A stretch of DNA of 64,000 nucleotides. It comes from CBDAQD01 sp965275905 (lineage in GTDB: Bacteria; Pseudomonadota; Alphaproteobacteria; Rhizobiales; JAJFHC01). Both the position numbers and the translations under genes were made by a program. The notes under the pieces are model-generated. The model was not told the origin of the DNA. It searched no databases and was given only the letters and a program-made list of their open reading frames with translations. Positions 1-8,530 of the stretch are shown here, in pieces. Position 1 is the first letter of the stretch. Every line of letters starts with the position of its first letter. The stretch covers positions 61,769 through 125,768 of the forward strand of contig CBDHYJ010000070.1 of NCBI GenBank assembly GCA_965275905.1, read 5' to 3'.

Positions 1-1
1 G

Positions 2-916
2 CCGATCATACTTCTACGACAAGTCCAAAATCTTGAAACGCTTTCAATTAGAATGGAGGTTGTAGACGGACAACAACGCCTTCGCACACTTTTAGCCTTT
101 ATTGATCCCAAAACCTTATCAGATTTTGATGATGACAATGATACTTTCACAGTTCGCAAAATCCACAATGAAGAAATATACGGAAAGAAATTCTCTGAAT
201 TAGATAATGAAATCAAACAGTCTTTGTTATCTTATGAATTGAGCACGCATATATTCCCTCCGACAGCAGGTGATGAGTTAATTTTCCGAATCTTTGCACG
301 CTTAAACTCAACCGGACTATCTTTGAATAAACAAGAAATAAGAAATTCTGAGTTTCATGGAGCTCTTAAAACACTAGTATACGAACTTTCTTTTGAAAAT
401 TTGGATAATTGGCGCAAGTGGAATTTGTTTAACAATGACTCAATTTCTCGAATGGAAGAAGCCGAAGCGGTTTCGGAATATCTGATGGCATTTCTTTATG
501 GAATTACAGCCAAGAGACAAGGCAGCATTGATAAGTTTTACGACGAATTTGAGGAAGAGTTACCCAATACGCGCTTTATTCGCCAACGGTTTGAATCGAC
601 GGTTGGCGCCATAGATCACAGTTTTGGCGAGTTGCTTCCGAACAGCGTTTTTAGGCGCGCTGCCCTCTTTTACTCTCTTTTCGCCGCCGTTTATCATCAC
701 ATGTACGGACTTAGTTCCCCAATGAGAAGCGCGCGCCCGAAGCCGTTGCCAAAGGGAATAAGTGGTAACTTTCGAGCCCTAAGTGATGTGATCAGATCGA
801 AAGACCTCCCTCAAGATGTGCAGGACGCAATGGACAAGGCAACTGGCGACAAGGCTCGTCGCGATGTAAGACACAGCTTCCTAATGAGGATGTTGCGACT
901 TGACCCGGCTGGCTGA
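2..916 (+). CDS. DUF262 domain protein, 5' end cut by window edge
   Basis: The reading frame is open through the left edge, so the true start lies outside the window. The visible part, about 304 residues, begins just before the motif DGQQR. That motif is the hallmark of DUF262 (GmrSD N-terminal/ParB-like nuclease superfamily), where it forms part of the nucleotide-dependent active site. A run of the type RLNSTGLSLNKQEIRN follows, also typical of DUF262. The rest is a helical region with no second domain that I recognise. The gene is markedly AT-rich compared with everything downstream. Its stop overlaps the start of the next gene by 17 bases, so the two are probably cotranscribed and translationally coupled. 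DUF262 proteins occur in type IV restriction and in phage-defence loci. A defence role here is inferred from family and partner, not shown. Confidence 0.85.
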   Translation, partial: PIILLRQVQNLETLSIRMEVVDGQQRLRTLLAFIDPKTLSDFDDDNDTFTVRKIHNEEIYGKKFSELDNEIKQSLLSYELSTHIFPPTAGDELIFRIFARLNSTGLSLNKQEIRNSEFHGALKTLVYELSFENLDNWRKWNLFNNDSISRMEEAEAVSEYLMAFLYGITAKRQGSIDKFYDEFEEELPNTRFIRQRFESTVGAIDHSFGELLPNSVFRRAALFYSLFAAVYHHMYGLSSPMRSARPKPLPKGISGNFRALSDVIRSKDLPQDVQDAMDKATGDKARRDVRHSFLMRMLRLDPAG

Positions 917-1520
917 TAGAGCGGCGCAATTCATTCGCCAGACCCAACGCTACCGTCGATGCTGCAATCGAATGGAGCACGAGTACTTAAACAATCGAAT
1001 CCTCATAACGGATGTCGAATTGGTTTACGCCTCGAGTTTTCTGTCAGTTTGCTCATTGTGGGAATCGCTGCTTGAAGAGTTTCTATTTGAGATCGTATGC
1101 GGCGTAGAAAGCCGGCGTCCTGGCAATCAACGCTTTGCATCATTCAAAAGCCGAAGGCACCTATCTGATATTTTGTTGTATCCCGGCAAAGATTATTTGT
1201 CGTTTTCTGAATTTAGGCGCGCCGAAGAAACTGCGAGTCTTTTTATCAATGAGGGGCGACCATTCTCAGCAATATCTGAACGAAATCGGACACTGTTGCA
1301 ACAAGCTGTGAAGATACGCAATGCAATCGCGCATCAAGGACGTCATGCAAAGAAACAGTTTCGCACACATGTTCCAGGCGTTACCGCACTTCCACGTTCG
1401 AAAAGGCTTCCTGGCGCATTTTTAAGACACGAGTTTCGTGTATCGCCGAATCAACGACGCTACGAACTCTATTACGCCGCCTACCAATCAGCAGCTACCG
1501 AGATCTCAAGTGCTTGGTAA
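900..1520 (+). CDS. HEPN-like protein paired with DUF262
   Basis: This 206-residue protein has the compact helical look of a HEPN domain. It carries an R-x4-H motif (RNAIAH, about residues 138-143), the usual HEPN RNase signature. I chose the TTG at 900 because GAGGA lies nine bases upstream and the overlap with the DUF262 gene is then natural. An ATG at 972 would give 182 residues but lacks a Shine-Dalgarno sequence. DUF262 genes are often followed by a small HEPN partner in MAE_28990-type pairs, so a two-gene toxin or defence unit is plausible. The family call rests on the motif and the context only. GC is low, like its partner. Confidence 0.65.
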   Translation: MTRLADRAAQFIRQTQRYRRCCNRMEHEYLNNRILITDVELVYASSFLSVCSLWESLLEEFLFEIVCGVESRRPGNQRFASFKSRRHLSDILLYPGKDYLSFSEFRRAEETASLFINEGRPFSAISERNRTLLQQAVKIRNAIAHQGRHAKKQFRTHVPGVTALPRSKRLPGAFLRHEFRVSPNQRRYELYYAAYQSAATEISSAW

Positions 1521-1690
1521 TCTCTCAGCTCACGCAGAGCAAATTTCTACCTGTTAAGTCTGTCTGACGACCAGATCAAGCTCAGCGTCCTGCTCCGCGC
1601 GCACCTGGCGAACAAGTTCGCGACGGTCAGGGATGCGCTGAGTGCAACCGACGCGGCGGAGTAAGCCGGCAAGATTTCGACTGTCGGGCT

Positions 1691-2830
1691 TTACCTGCGC
1701 CGCCGGCGATTGCGGCCCGGGGTGTCGTTGAACTCGACCTCGGCGTCGATCCGCAGGGGACTGTCTTCCCGGCGGTCGAACCAGAGGCCGGTGATTTCCA
1801 TGAACAGGCCGGGCACGCCGCCGACCATGATTGACCGCACTGTCCTCAGGTGCCACGCGGTTCTCCGGTTGCCCGGCGCCTGGGGAAACAGACCGGGCAG
1901 ATTGAGATTGTCCAGTCTGTCGGCGATCACGCCGTTGAGGTCGGTTTCGATATCCTCTACGGCCTCCTCGACCTTTTTCCTGATTGCCGGTTTCAGGATG
2001 GCGACGGTTGCAGCATGAGACAGGCTGAACCGCGTCGAATTCTGCGGGCGCAGCTTGAAGTCGCTCAGGGAGACATTGAGCAGTTTCCGGCCGGTGACGC
2101 TGTTCGCCGGGGTGAGCTTTATCTGCGCTTCAAAGCGCATATGAGTGGGGATTGTCAGGATCGGGACGCCCGGCGCCAGCAGGGACTTGATGCTGCCGAC
2201 CGCCCGCAACTTGGCATTCGCGGACGGCATGCCCGCGATAAGCGCATCGCGTGTCACCATGACGGTGAGACTCTTTATGCGGGCGTCGATGAACATGTCG
2301 GGCGGAATGTCGCCGTATCCCGTCTCGATCGGTTCGTCCGGCATGATGTTGTCGTCGGGCCCGGGGAATTCCTGCTCGATCCCGTCCGGCAGGGCGATGA
2401 AACTTCTCGTCGGACCGTTGACCTGCATGAAACCGACCGCCGGATTGGGCAGCGCAAGATCCTGCATCGGGATGATGGCCTGGAACGCGGACGTGCCGAA
2501 ATAGATGCTCCGCAATGTGCTGGGCGGCTGTTCCGGGAAGTCAAAATTGAAGAATTCGTTCGATATCATCCACATGTTGGTGCGGGCCCGGCTGACCGGC
2601 ATGGTGAATGCGAGCTGCTGATCCGCCGAGAATTCAAGTGGCAGCCCGGCCCGGAACGCACGCCCCCGGTCGACCGGTCTCATCAACCGGCTGGCCGTTC
2701 TGTTCTGTTGCACCATCGGGTCCCGCAACCACATGTCGATCCGGGGACGGCTGTCCGTCGGAATGAGACGGTCGCTTGCGATATTCGGTCCGCCGACAAC
2801 AAGCGGATTGGCAATCTCGATCTGCAGCAT
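1691..2830 (-). CDS. Conserved-looking protein of unknown function (379 aa)
   Basis: I do not recognise this protein. It has no signal peptide and no clear membrane segment. The N-terminal two thirds are rich in Pro, Ile and beta-forming residues with several Met. Around residues 290-330 there is an amphipathic helical stretch rich in Lys, Glu and Asp (KKVEEAVEDIETDL), and the C-terminus ends in a basic tail of six Arg. GC is high, unlike the adjacent DUF262/HEPN pair, and the long opposite-strand frames are shadows of this high-GC gene. The start at 2830 is preceded by GGGGGAG, a good Shine-Dalgarno sequence. It appears monocistronic, with an AT-rich region upstream. A lipid-binding beta-rich fold is a guess I cannot support. 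Confidence 0.7.
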   Translation of the reverse strand: MLQIEIANPLVVGGPNIASDRLIPTDSRPRIDMWLRDPMVQQNRTASRLMRPVDRGRAFRAGLPLEFSADQQLAFTMPVSRARTNMWMISNEFFNFDFPEQPPSTLRSIYFGTSAFQAIIPMQDLALPNPAVGFMQVNGPTRSFIALPDGIEQEFPGPDDNIMPDEPIETGYGDIPPDMFIDARIKSLTVMVTRDALIAGMPSANAKLRAVGSIKSLLAPGVPILTIPTHMRFEAQIKLTPANSVTGRKLLNVSLSDFKLRPQNSTRFSLSHAATVAILKPAIRKKVEEAVEDIETDLNGVIADRLDNLNLPGLFPQAPGNRRTAWHLRTVRSIMVGGVPGLFMEITGLWFDRREDSPLRIDAEVEFNDTPGRNRRRRR

Positions 2831-3076
2831 GTGGTTTCTCCCCCGTCACCGTATTCGGTCGTCTGAACCCGCGATACTAAACTGAATTGCACTCATTCGC
2901 GCCCATGATCTGCCGATTATTCCGGTATTGGGGGTGCAAATTCGTCGATTTCGAAATATTATGAAATATTGGATTGCCTTATATTGTTCGTACTTCTGTT
3001 TTTTAATTTCTTTTCTTTGAATTACATCACGAAAATGCGGCTCGCGCGGGGCTGCGCCGGCATGGAGAAAAAAGCA
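2831..3076. promoter_or_regulatory. AT-rich divergent intergenic region
   Basis: This gap separates two divergent genes. It contains a strikingly AT-rich stretch at about 2945-3035 in otherwise GC-rich DNA. That makes it the likely place for the promoter of the downstream NTF2-like gene and possibly of the 379-residue protein on the other strand. I could not pick a single convincing -35/-10 pair. A frame running through it from 2969 encodes a Phe/Leu-rich run, which I treat as non-coding. Confidence 0.4.
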
Positions 3077-3493
3077 ATGAATGAGACAGACGCCAACGTC
3101 GAGAAGCTACGCGCGGTCTACGAGGCATGGCACGAGTCAAAGGGCGACAGCGAGGTGGTGTACCCGATCCTTGCCGACGAGATCGCCTGGGGGTCACTGG
3201 CCGACGGCAAGCCCGGCATGGAGTTCACGAGGCCCCGCGCCACGAAAGCGGAGGTGATCGGCTATTTCGACGGGCTGGTGAAGGACTGGTCCATGGAGTT
3301 CTTCCACGTCAACGAGATGATCGCGCAGGGCGAGCGCGTGGTCGTGCTGATCGAGATGTCGTGGACCAACCGGCACACCGGCAAAAACATGACCATGTCC
3401 AAGGTCGACATCTGGCGCATGGTAGGCGGCAAGGCCACGGAGTTCATGGAGTTCTACGACACCCACAAGGCGCTCGAGGCCGCGCAGGCGTAG
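3077..3493 (+). CDS. NTF2-like/SnoaL-like protein
   Basis: This 138-residue protein has the layout of the nuclear-transport-factor-2 fold. An N-terminal helix (LRAVYEAWHESKGD) is followed by a segment around ILADEIAWGS and then strands ending in 'VDIWRMVGGKATEFMEFYDT'. Such cone-shaped proteins bind or isomerise small hydrophobic ligands; the substrate cannot be read from the sequence. I chose the ATG at 3077 because GGAG lies about nine bases upstream, whereas the upstream in-frame starts sit in an AT-rich promoter-like stretch. It is convergent with the dienelactone hydrolase, and a double-hairpin repeat separates their 3' ends. Confidence 0.8.
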   Translation: MNETDANVEKLRAVYEAWHESKGDSEVVYPILADEIAWGSLADGKPGMEFTRPRATKAEVIGYFDGLVKDWSMEFFHVNEMIAQGERVVVLIEMSWTNRHTGKNMTMSKVDIWRMVGGKATEFMEFYDTHKALEAAQA

Positions 3494-3531
3494 GAATTCG
3501 CTGGCGGGTTACAAAGTCCTGTTCGCTCATA

Positions 3532-3618
3532 CGTCATTCCCGCGAAAGCGGGAATCCAGTGCAGTACCGCGCAAGCCTAGCCCCGTAATTCTGGATCCCC
3601 GCCTGCGCGGGGATGACG
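3532..3618. repeat. 87-bp palindromic element with two hairpin arms
   Basis: The left arm (3532-3559) and right arm (3591-3618) are imperfect reverse complements. Each arm also folds on itself: TCCCGC-GAAA-GCGGGA on the left and ATCCCCGC-CTGC-GCGGGGAT on the right. The cores TCATTCCCGC and GCGGGGATGA are typical of dispersed intergenic palindromes in alphaproteobacteria. It lies between two convergent genes and probably also ends their transcripts. Degenerate relatives appear near 52.7-52.9 kb. Confidence 0.8.
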
Positions 3619-3637
3619 AAGGTGTTTGCCGCGCGAC

Positions 3638-4465
3638 TTATCCCTTCAAATTCTGCTCGAAAAATTCGGTCGTGCGCTGCCACGCCAGCGCCGCATCCTC
3701 AGCGTCGTAGCGCGAACCGGTCGGGTTGGCGAAGGCATGGTTGGCCTCGTACCAGTGCACGGCCAGCGTGTCCGCCTTGCCGGCCTTCTTCATCTCCGCC
3801 TCGAAACCGTCGACCATGTCCTTGTTGATTGCCCGGTCCAGTGTCCCGAAGTGGCCCAGGACCGGGCCGGCGAGGCCCTTGAGGTCATTAGCGGTCCGGT
3901 TGACACGGCCGTAATAGATCACCGTGGCGTCAACCGGGATGGCAATCGAGGCGTTCAGCGACCAGCCGCCGCCGAAGCACCAGCCGATGGTGCCGACCTT
4001 GCCGTTGGATGCCTTGTGGTCCCGGAGATGCGCAACGGCGGCAACCAGTTCCGCGGTGGCGCGCGTGGCATCCACCCCGCGGACGAGCGTGCGCGCCTCG
4101 TCGCGGGTCTTCGCCACCTTGCCGCCGTAGAGATCGACGGCAAACGCGATGTAGCCGAGCTTTGCGAACTCGGCGGCCACCGCCTTGATCTGGTCGTTGA
4201 GGCCCCACCATTCGTGGATCAGAATCACGGCCGGGGCCGGCGTCTGCGCAGGCATGGCGATGGCACCCGCCGCCTTCACACCGCCCGCGGCGGGGATCTC
4301 GACCGTTTCGAGCGTGGCGCCCTGGGCCGCCGCGAATTCCGGATAGGCGAGCACGGTGGCAAGCGGCAGCGAGATCATGCCGGCGAGGAACGCGCGCCGG
4401 TCGGTGTCGCTCACCCGGATCGGAGGCAGGTTTTCCTGGGTTCCACAGCCGTCAAGCGTGCACAT
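3638..4465 (-). CDS. Dienelactone hydrolase family protein, Tat-type leader
   Basis: This is an alpha/beta hydrolase of 275 residues with the dienelactone-hydrolase triad. The nucleophile is Cys163 in GWCFGGG, the acid is Asp210 in GTLDRA and the base is His243 in NHAFAN. HEWWGLN near residue 84 matches the family's oxyanion region. The N-terminus carries DRRAFLAG followed by a hydrophobic stretch ending in AAAQ, which looks like a twin-arginine signal, so the enzyme probably acts in the periplasm. The family hydrolyses lactones or esters; the real substrate is unknown. It is monocistronic, with the palindromic element just past its stop. A good Shine-Dalgarno sequence (GGGAGAAGCCCC) precedes the start at 4465. 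Confidence 0.9.
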   Translation of the reverse strand: MCTLDGCGTQENLPPIRVSDTDRRAFLAGMISLPLATVLAYPEFAAAQGATLETVEIPAAGGVKAAGAIAMPAQTPAPAVILIHEWWGLNDQIKAVAAEFAKLGYIAFAVDLYGGKVAKTRDEARTLVRGVDATRATAELVAAVAHLRDHKASNGKVGTIGWCFGGGWSLNASIAIPVDATVIYYGRVNRTANDLKGLAGPVLGHFGTLDRAINKDMVDGFEAEMKKAGKADTLAVHWYEANHAFANPTGSRYDAEDAALAWQRTTEFFEQNLKG

Positions 4466-4895
4466 GGGGCTTCTCCCTGTTGGTTTTCAGCGTGTTGACG
4501 GCAGTCTACACGGAATTGCCGACGGCATTGTGTCGCAAAGCCGTGAGGCCTGTCCCTGTGGTGCGGGGTCGTAGGTAAGACGCCCCGTGCAACTGTTCAG
4601 TTTAATCGTCAAAGACGGGTGGGGAACCGCGCCGGCGCACGGTCTTGCCAAAAGCGGACCAGGGACCCAACGGTCTCCCACCCACTTCAACAATCGCACA
4701 TCCCGAATACACAGGGACCCATTTGTCCTCTCGACAATCCGCAGCATCCGCCAATGGGCACCGGGTCGAAGCCCGGGGAACATTACCCTAATTGTCACCC
4801 TCGGGTACTCGCTTTCGCGAGCACAGGCTTTGACCCGAGGGTCTCGTCTCCGCAGCCAGATGCTCGCGTCAAGGGCGAGCATGACAGAGGAGAAG
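4466..4895. other. 430-bp gene-free stretch
   Basis: No convincing gene is present; the 131-codon frame on the minus strand has no family features. The stretch lies upstream of the dienelactone hydrolase and downstream of the methyltransferase. It contains GC-rich dyads, including CGGGTCGAAGCCCG near 4762 and a stronger one at 4797-4842. It looks like decayed intergenic DNA with repeat remnants. Confidence 0.6.
4797..4842 (-). terminator. Nested hairpin downstream of the methyltransferase
   Basis: ACCCTCGGGT (4797-4806) pairs with ACCCGAGGGT (4833-4842), and the intervening DNA contains a second hairpin, CTCGC-TTTC-GCGAG. It lies just past the minus-strand methyltransferase stop. There is no clear T-run, so this is either a factor-dependent or weak terminator, or a palindromic repeat relic. 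Confidence 0.4.
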
Positions 4896-5561
4896 TTAAA
4901 CCGGGTCCGCCCCCCTTTTTACGTCATTGCCGTCCCCGATCTCGTCGGGGACCGGCTCAGGCGGAACGGTGGCGACTGTACAGTGATAGCGCCCGTTCTC
5001 GGCATCGGAGCCCTGGCGCGTCACCGCGCCGGCAAAGCCCGCCTCGCGCAACAGGCGCTCGACCTCGTCCGCCGGGAAGCGGGTCACCCGGTCCGGGGCG
5101 CCTTCCGCGTAAGCCAGGACGAAGCGGCCGCCGGGCGCCAGAACCCGGCGGACATCGGCCAGCATGGAGGGCACGTCAGGCCAGAAGTAGATCACGTTGA
5201 CGCAGACGGCGGCGGTGAAATAGCCGTCGTCGAACGGCAGGGAAGACTCGCCGCAGATCCGGAACGCCGCGCGGCCGTCCGCGACATCGCCGGCGAAACG
5301 TTTGCCCGCCGCCTTTACCGCGAGCTCCGAAATTTCCGTGCCGGCGACGAAGGCGGCACCGGTTTCGGCCAGCATCCGCCCGATCAGGGCGCCGCCACCG
5401 AAACCGACCTCAAGCACGCGGTCCCCCTCGCCCGGACCCAGCGCGTCGAGCGCGAAAGCGTTCATGCCGCTGTTGACCTTGTTGAGCCGCCTGAGCACGA
5501 GCCGGCCGAGCAGACCGCTGGGGTGACCGAGCTGGCGGAGAATGCGCGAGGAGTAAGCCAT
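4896..5561 (-). CDS. Class I SAM-dependent methyltransferase
   Basis: The 221-residue protein has methyltransferase motif I as VLEVGFGGG, an acidic ribose-binding position in GTEIS, and motif IV near 'AAVCVNVIYFWPD'. A post-motif segment with VLAPGGRFVL follows. This matches the Methyltransf_11 type that methylates small molecules; the substrate is unknown. The next gene on the same strand, an SRPBCC protein, lies 28 bases upstream of its start, so the two probably form an operon. The C-terminal tail after about residue 200 is rich in Pro and Asp and looks disordered. Confidence 0.88.
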   Translation of the reverse strand: MAYSSRILRQLGHPSGLLGRLVLRRLNKVNSGMNAFALDALGPGEGDRVLEVGFGGGALIGRMLAETGAAFVAGTEISELAVKAAGKRFAGDVADGRAAFRICGESSLPFDDGYFTAAVCVNVIYFWPDVPSMLADVRRVLAPGGRFVLAYAEGAPDRVTRFPADEVERLLREAGFAGAVTRQGSDAENGRYHCTVATVPPEPVPDEIGDGNDVKRGADPV

Positions 5562-5589
5562 GGGTCAGGTGCAGCGACGGCCGGTGCCG

Positions 5590-6027
5590 TCAGCCCTCTT
5601 CGCAAAACGTCTTGAGCGCGTCCATCTCCTGTCCGAGCGCCTTGCGGAACATGCCGCTCATCAGCCAGTTCAGGGCACGCGGGATGAGCCCGCCGGCGCG
5701 CGACTCCATGGTCAGGACCAGTTCGGTGCCGCCGTCTTTCGCTCGCACCGTGAACACCGAGTCCCAGACCGCGCCGTGACTGTCGGCGATCAGGCGGACG
5801 CGCTCGTTCTCGACATATTCGGTTATCTCAAGCTCGGTCGAGACCTCGCGGTTCTTCATCCGGCGGGCCTCGCGGAAGCGCGTGCCGACGCCGGTCTCCT
5901 GTTCGGTCAGGATTTCAACGTCGACGATGGCCGGTATCGCGTTGGCGTAGTTGCGGATGTCGGCCACCGTGCTGAACACTCTGTCCGGCGGGGCGTCGAT
6001 CGTGCGGGTGATGACAATCTGGCTCAT
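5590..6027 (-). CDS. SRPBCC/START-like ligand-binding protein
   Basis: This 145-residue protein opens with the typical SRPBCC strand and helix (ITRTIDAPPDRVFSTVADI) and ends with a long amphipathic helix after GGLIPRALNWL. The fold is a helix-grip cavity that binds hydrophobic ligands; coenzyme-Q-binding COQ10-like proteins are one relative. The longer open frame upstream is not supported, because the SRPBCC domain begins immediately after the ATG at 6027. It probably shares a transcript with the methyltransferase downstream. Confidence 0.82.
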   Translation of the reverse strand: MSQIVITRTIDAPPDRVFSTVADIRNYANAIPAIVDVEILTEQETGVGTRFREARRMKNREVSTELEITEYVENERVRLIADSHGAVWDSVFTVRAKDGGTELVLTMESRAGGLIPRALNWLMSGMFRKALGQEMDALKTFCEEG

Positions 6028-6061
6028 GGGCGCCGTTATAACCTGTTTCGGGGGCCGCCGC

Positions 6062-6898
6062 TCAACCGTCGGTGACGGACCGGCGGCCCTCGCCGTCGCG
6101 CCAGGTGACGGCGTCGAGCGCTTCCGCGCCGGACAGGAAGCCCTGCGCGGCGAGGAAATCAGCGCCGGGCTCCATTGTACGGTTGTAGCGCGCATGCAGC
6201 ACGGTGAGCGGACGGCTGTTGCCGTCGGACGGATAGACGCCGAACTTGAAATACGGGCCGAAGCCGTTCTGATCGGAGAAGGTGGTCGGACCGGCGTAAC
6301 GGAAGACATGGGCACCGTTGAAGACGATATCGATCAGGCCGTCCGCGACGGCTGACCAGATGACGAGGAACTCGATGCGGTGCCAGGTTCCGCGCCGGAG
6401 GTCGCGGATGCGCAGGGGCTTTTTTTGCAGCGCCTGCCAGTCCTCGTCCGGCGCGACGATGCCGCCCTTCTGGGCCTCCGGCAGAACATTGTTGAGCGCG
6501 ATGTCGAAATGGCCGGTGCCGCGGTAGCGCAGTCCGATCTGGGGCTTGTGGTCGGGATCGGGCGTGTGGAACTGGCCGATGGTGACGAAGCCGTCCGGAT
6601 CGAGCGGCATGTCCTCCTCGATCAGGAAGGACAGCCCGTACCACACGAGCACGCCTTCCGGCGGCAGGGCGCGGTCGGCAAGCTCGGACCGCAGACCGCC
6701 CGCGACCCGGTCGCCGACATTCCAGGTGATGGCCAGAGCGTGGTCGCCGAGGCGGGCGTCGCGGATCACCTGCGCGCGGTCCGGCGAGACCATGGGCCCG
6801 GTCGACAGCGTCGTCGCGTCGAGCCCGTCGCCGAGATCGAAGCGCGCCTCGGTTTCCGTCATCAGCGGATAGCCTTTCGGCGGTGCCGGTGTCGTCAT
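6062..6898 (-). CDS. Polysaccharide-lyase-like protein (heparin lyase I family fold)
   Basis: The 278-residue protein resembles the Polysacc_lyase (heparin lyase I) jelly-roll family. RSELADR near residue 70 and the late strand pair around GPYFKFGVYPS with HARYNRT match the pattern of that family. There is no signal peptide, which is unusual for a secreted lyase, so a cytoplasmic role or a non-enzymatic relative is possible. I chose the ATG at 6898 because GGAGAAG precedes it at a good distance. It lies 60 bases from the MFS gene on the same strand, so the two may work on the same sugar or acid. Confidence 0.7.
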   Translation of the reverse strand: MTTPAPPKGYPLMTETEARFDLGDGLDATTLSTGPMVSPDRAQVIRDARLGDHALAITWNVGDRVAGGLRSELADRALPPEGVLVWYGLSFLIEEDMPLDPDGFVTIGQFHTPDPDHKPQIGLRYRGTGHFDIALNNVLPEAQKGGIVAPDEDWQALQKKPLRIRDLRRGTWHRIEFLVIWSAVADGLIDIVFNGAHVFRYAGPTTFSDQNGFGPYFKFGVYPSDGNSRPLTVLHARYNRTMEPGADFLAAQGFLSGAEALDAVTWRDGEGRRSVTDG

Positions 6899-6958
6899 GA
6901 GCGCTTCTCCGCATGCATTAGCCAAGGGCCACACGCTAGCAGGTCTGCCGGCCGGCCG

Positions 6959-8191
6959 TCAGTCATAGATCTTCGGCCCGCGCACGATCCGCCAGACGAT
7001 CACCGGCTGGAGCAGAACGAAGCCCGCCATGACGGCAAACGCGGTGATCCAGGCGGATTGAATGCGCTCGCCGCCGGCGAGATCGAGGATCAGCCCGAAC
7101 AGGGCCGGACCCAAGGCCGCGCCGGTGAAACCGATCAGCGAGTAGAGCGCCATGGTGGCACCCTTGCGGGCCGGTTCTGCGGTATGGATCATGCCGCCGG
7201 TGATCACCGAGGAGTCCGCGGCGATGGTTGCGGAATAGGCGAAGGCCATGAGCAGGACCACCCAGTAGGCGACCTGGGCCGACAGGCCGAACACCACGGC
7301 CGTCACGGCGGACGTCAGCGCGACGGCGAAGATCCAGACCTGGCGGCTGACCTTGTGGCCGAGCTCGTTGCCGCCGACGCTCGCCGGCAGAGCGATGATC
7401 GAGACAAGTGCCGCAACGGTCGCGAGGTCGACGTCGAGACCGGGTGCCCCCGGCGCCTCGAAGCCGCGGGCGAAGACCAGGAACGGCACCAGCCAGGAGG
7501 CGAAGGCCGCCAGCTCGGCATTGTGGATGCCGTAGAGCAGTGAGAAACCGACCGCGCGGCGGTTGCTCAAAACCGGCTTCATGTCGAACAGACGCGGCGG
7601 CGGAGCCTCGGCCCGCTCCGGCGACGGCAGCAGGACGAACGCCAGGACGAAGGCCACGAACGGCCCCGCACCACAGGCTGCGACGGTCCAGCGCCAGCCG
7701 ACAGCAGGCTCAAGCTGCAGGGCGAGGAAGAACGAGAGGCCGGCGGCGAGATAATAGCTCGCGGTGTAGAGCGAGGTGGCGCGGCTGCGGAACTGGACCG
7801 GCACGTTGTCGGTGAGGATGCGCAGGCCCGGCATGTAGGTGCCGCCAAGCGCCACGCCCTCGAGGAACCGGAGTGCGGCGGCGGAGGCAAAGCCGTCCGC
7901 CACCGTTGCGAACAGCATGGCCGCGACACCGCCCAGCGCCAGAAAGCCCAGATACATGGCCTTGGCGTCGTAGCGGTCGGACAGGATGTTGACGAGCACG
8001 ACGGTGACGAGCTGGCCCGCGAAGAACAGGCCGTTGATGGTGCCGGCCTGAACATTGGTCAGGTTCCACGGGCCCTGGAGCACCGGGATCAGCGAGGGAT
8101 AGGACGAGAGCACGAGCATGCTCATGACCTCGATCCCGCAGGCCCAGGCAATGATCGCAACGGGACTCTTCAGCACGTTCGTGCGCGGCAC
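6959..8191 (-). CDS. MFS transporter
   Basis: This 410-residue protein has about twelve hydrophobic segments in two six-helix halves. The loop between helices 2 and 3 contains SDRYDAK, a version of MFS motif A. The central cytoplasmic loop falls around residues 195-215. The start is GTG at 8191, with GGGAGGGG upstream. The substrate is not visible; the neighbouring lyase-like gene suggests a carbohydrate or organic acid, but that is inference. It would sit in the inner membrane. Confidence 0.9.
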   Translation of the reverse strand: MPRTNVLKSPVAIIAWACGIEVMSMLVLSSYPSLIPVLQGPWNLTNVQAGTINGLFFAGQLVTVVLVNILSDRYDAKAMYLGFLALGGVAAMLFATVADGFASAAALRFLEGVALGGTYMPGLRILTDNVPVQFRSRATSLYTASYYLAAGLSFFLALQLEPAVGWRWTVAACGAGPFVAFVLAFVLLPSPERAEAPPPRLFDMKPVLSNRRAVGFSLLYGIHNAELAAFASWLVPFLVFARGFEAPGAPGLDVDLATVAALVSIIALPASVGGNELGHKVSRQVWIFAVALTSAVTAVVFGLSAQVAYWVVLLMAFAYSATIAADSSVITGGMIHTAEPARKGATMALYSLIGFTGAALGPALFGLILDLAGGERIQSAWITAFAVMAGFVLLQPVIVWRIVRGPKIYD

Positions 8192-8530
8192 CTGTTCGCC
8201 CCTCCCAATACCGGCCGGCGCGCGCCGTCATCATCAGCACGTCCCCGACCGGTCGGGTATATCGCCTTTGGATGACGCCTCAAAGCGTCATGGGGGCCGG
8301 TGCTCCGAACGCCTGCACTTCTTCGCGGATGCGCAAATGACTTGACGACACTCCCGGTAATCTGACACGGGTTTGCGCCGCATCCGATAGACAGACGAGA
8401 TGGTCGCCACCGCGGGCGTGTCCGCCCTCTCGACAGGACCGGTACGCGGTAAGCCCTGATGACCGGCACGCGCGTCCGGGTTCCAGGCCCGCCTGACCCG
8501 GCCGACCGAAACCAAAAAGAGGTATGAAAC
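8192..8530. other. 339-bp divergent intergenic region
   Basis: This gap separates the MFS gene (minus) from threonine ammonia-lyase (plus), so promoters for both must lie here. I see no strong palindrome, riboswitch or small gene. The last bases contain AAGAGGT, the ribosome-binding site of the next gene. Confidence 0.5.

Noticed and set aside
4487..4882. 131-codon minus-strand frame in the gap before the methyltransferase
   Set aside because: No ribosome-binding site, no domain and it spans palindromic repeats.
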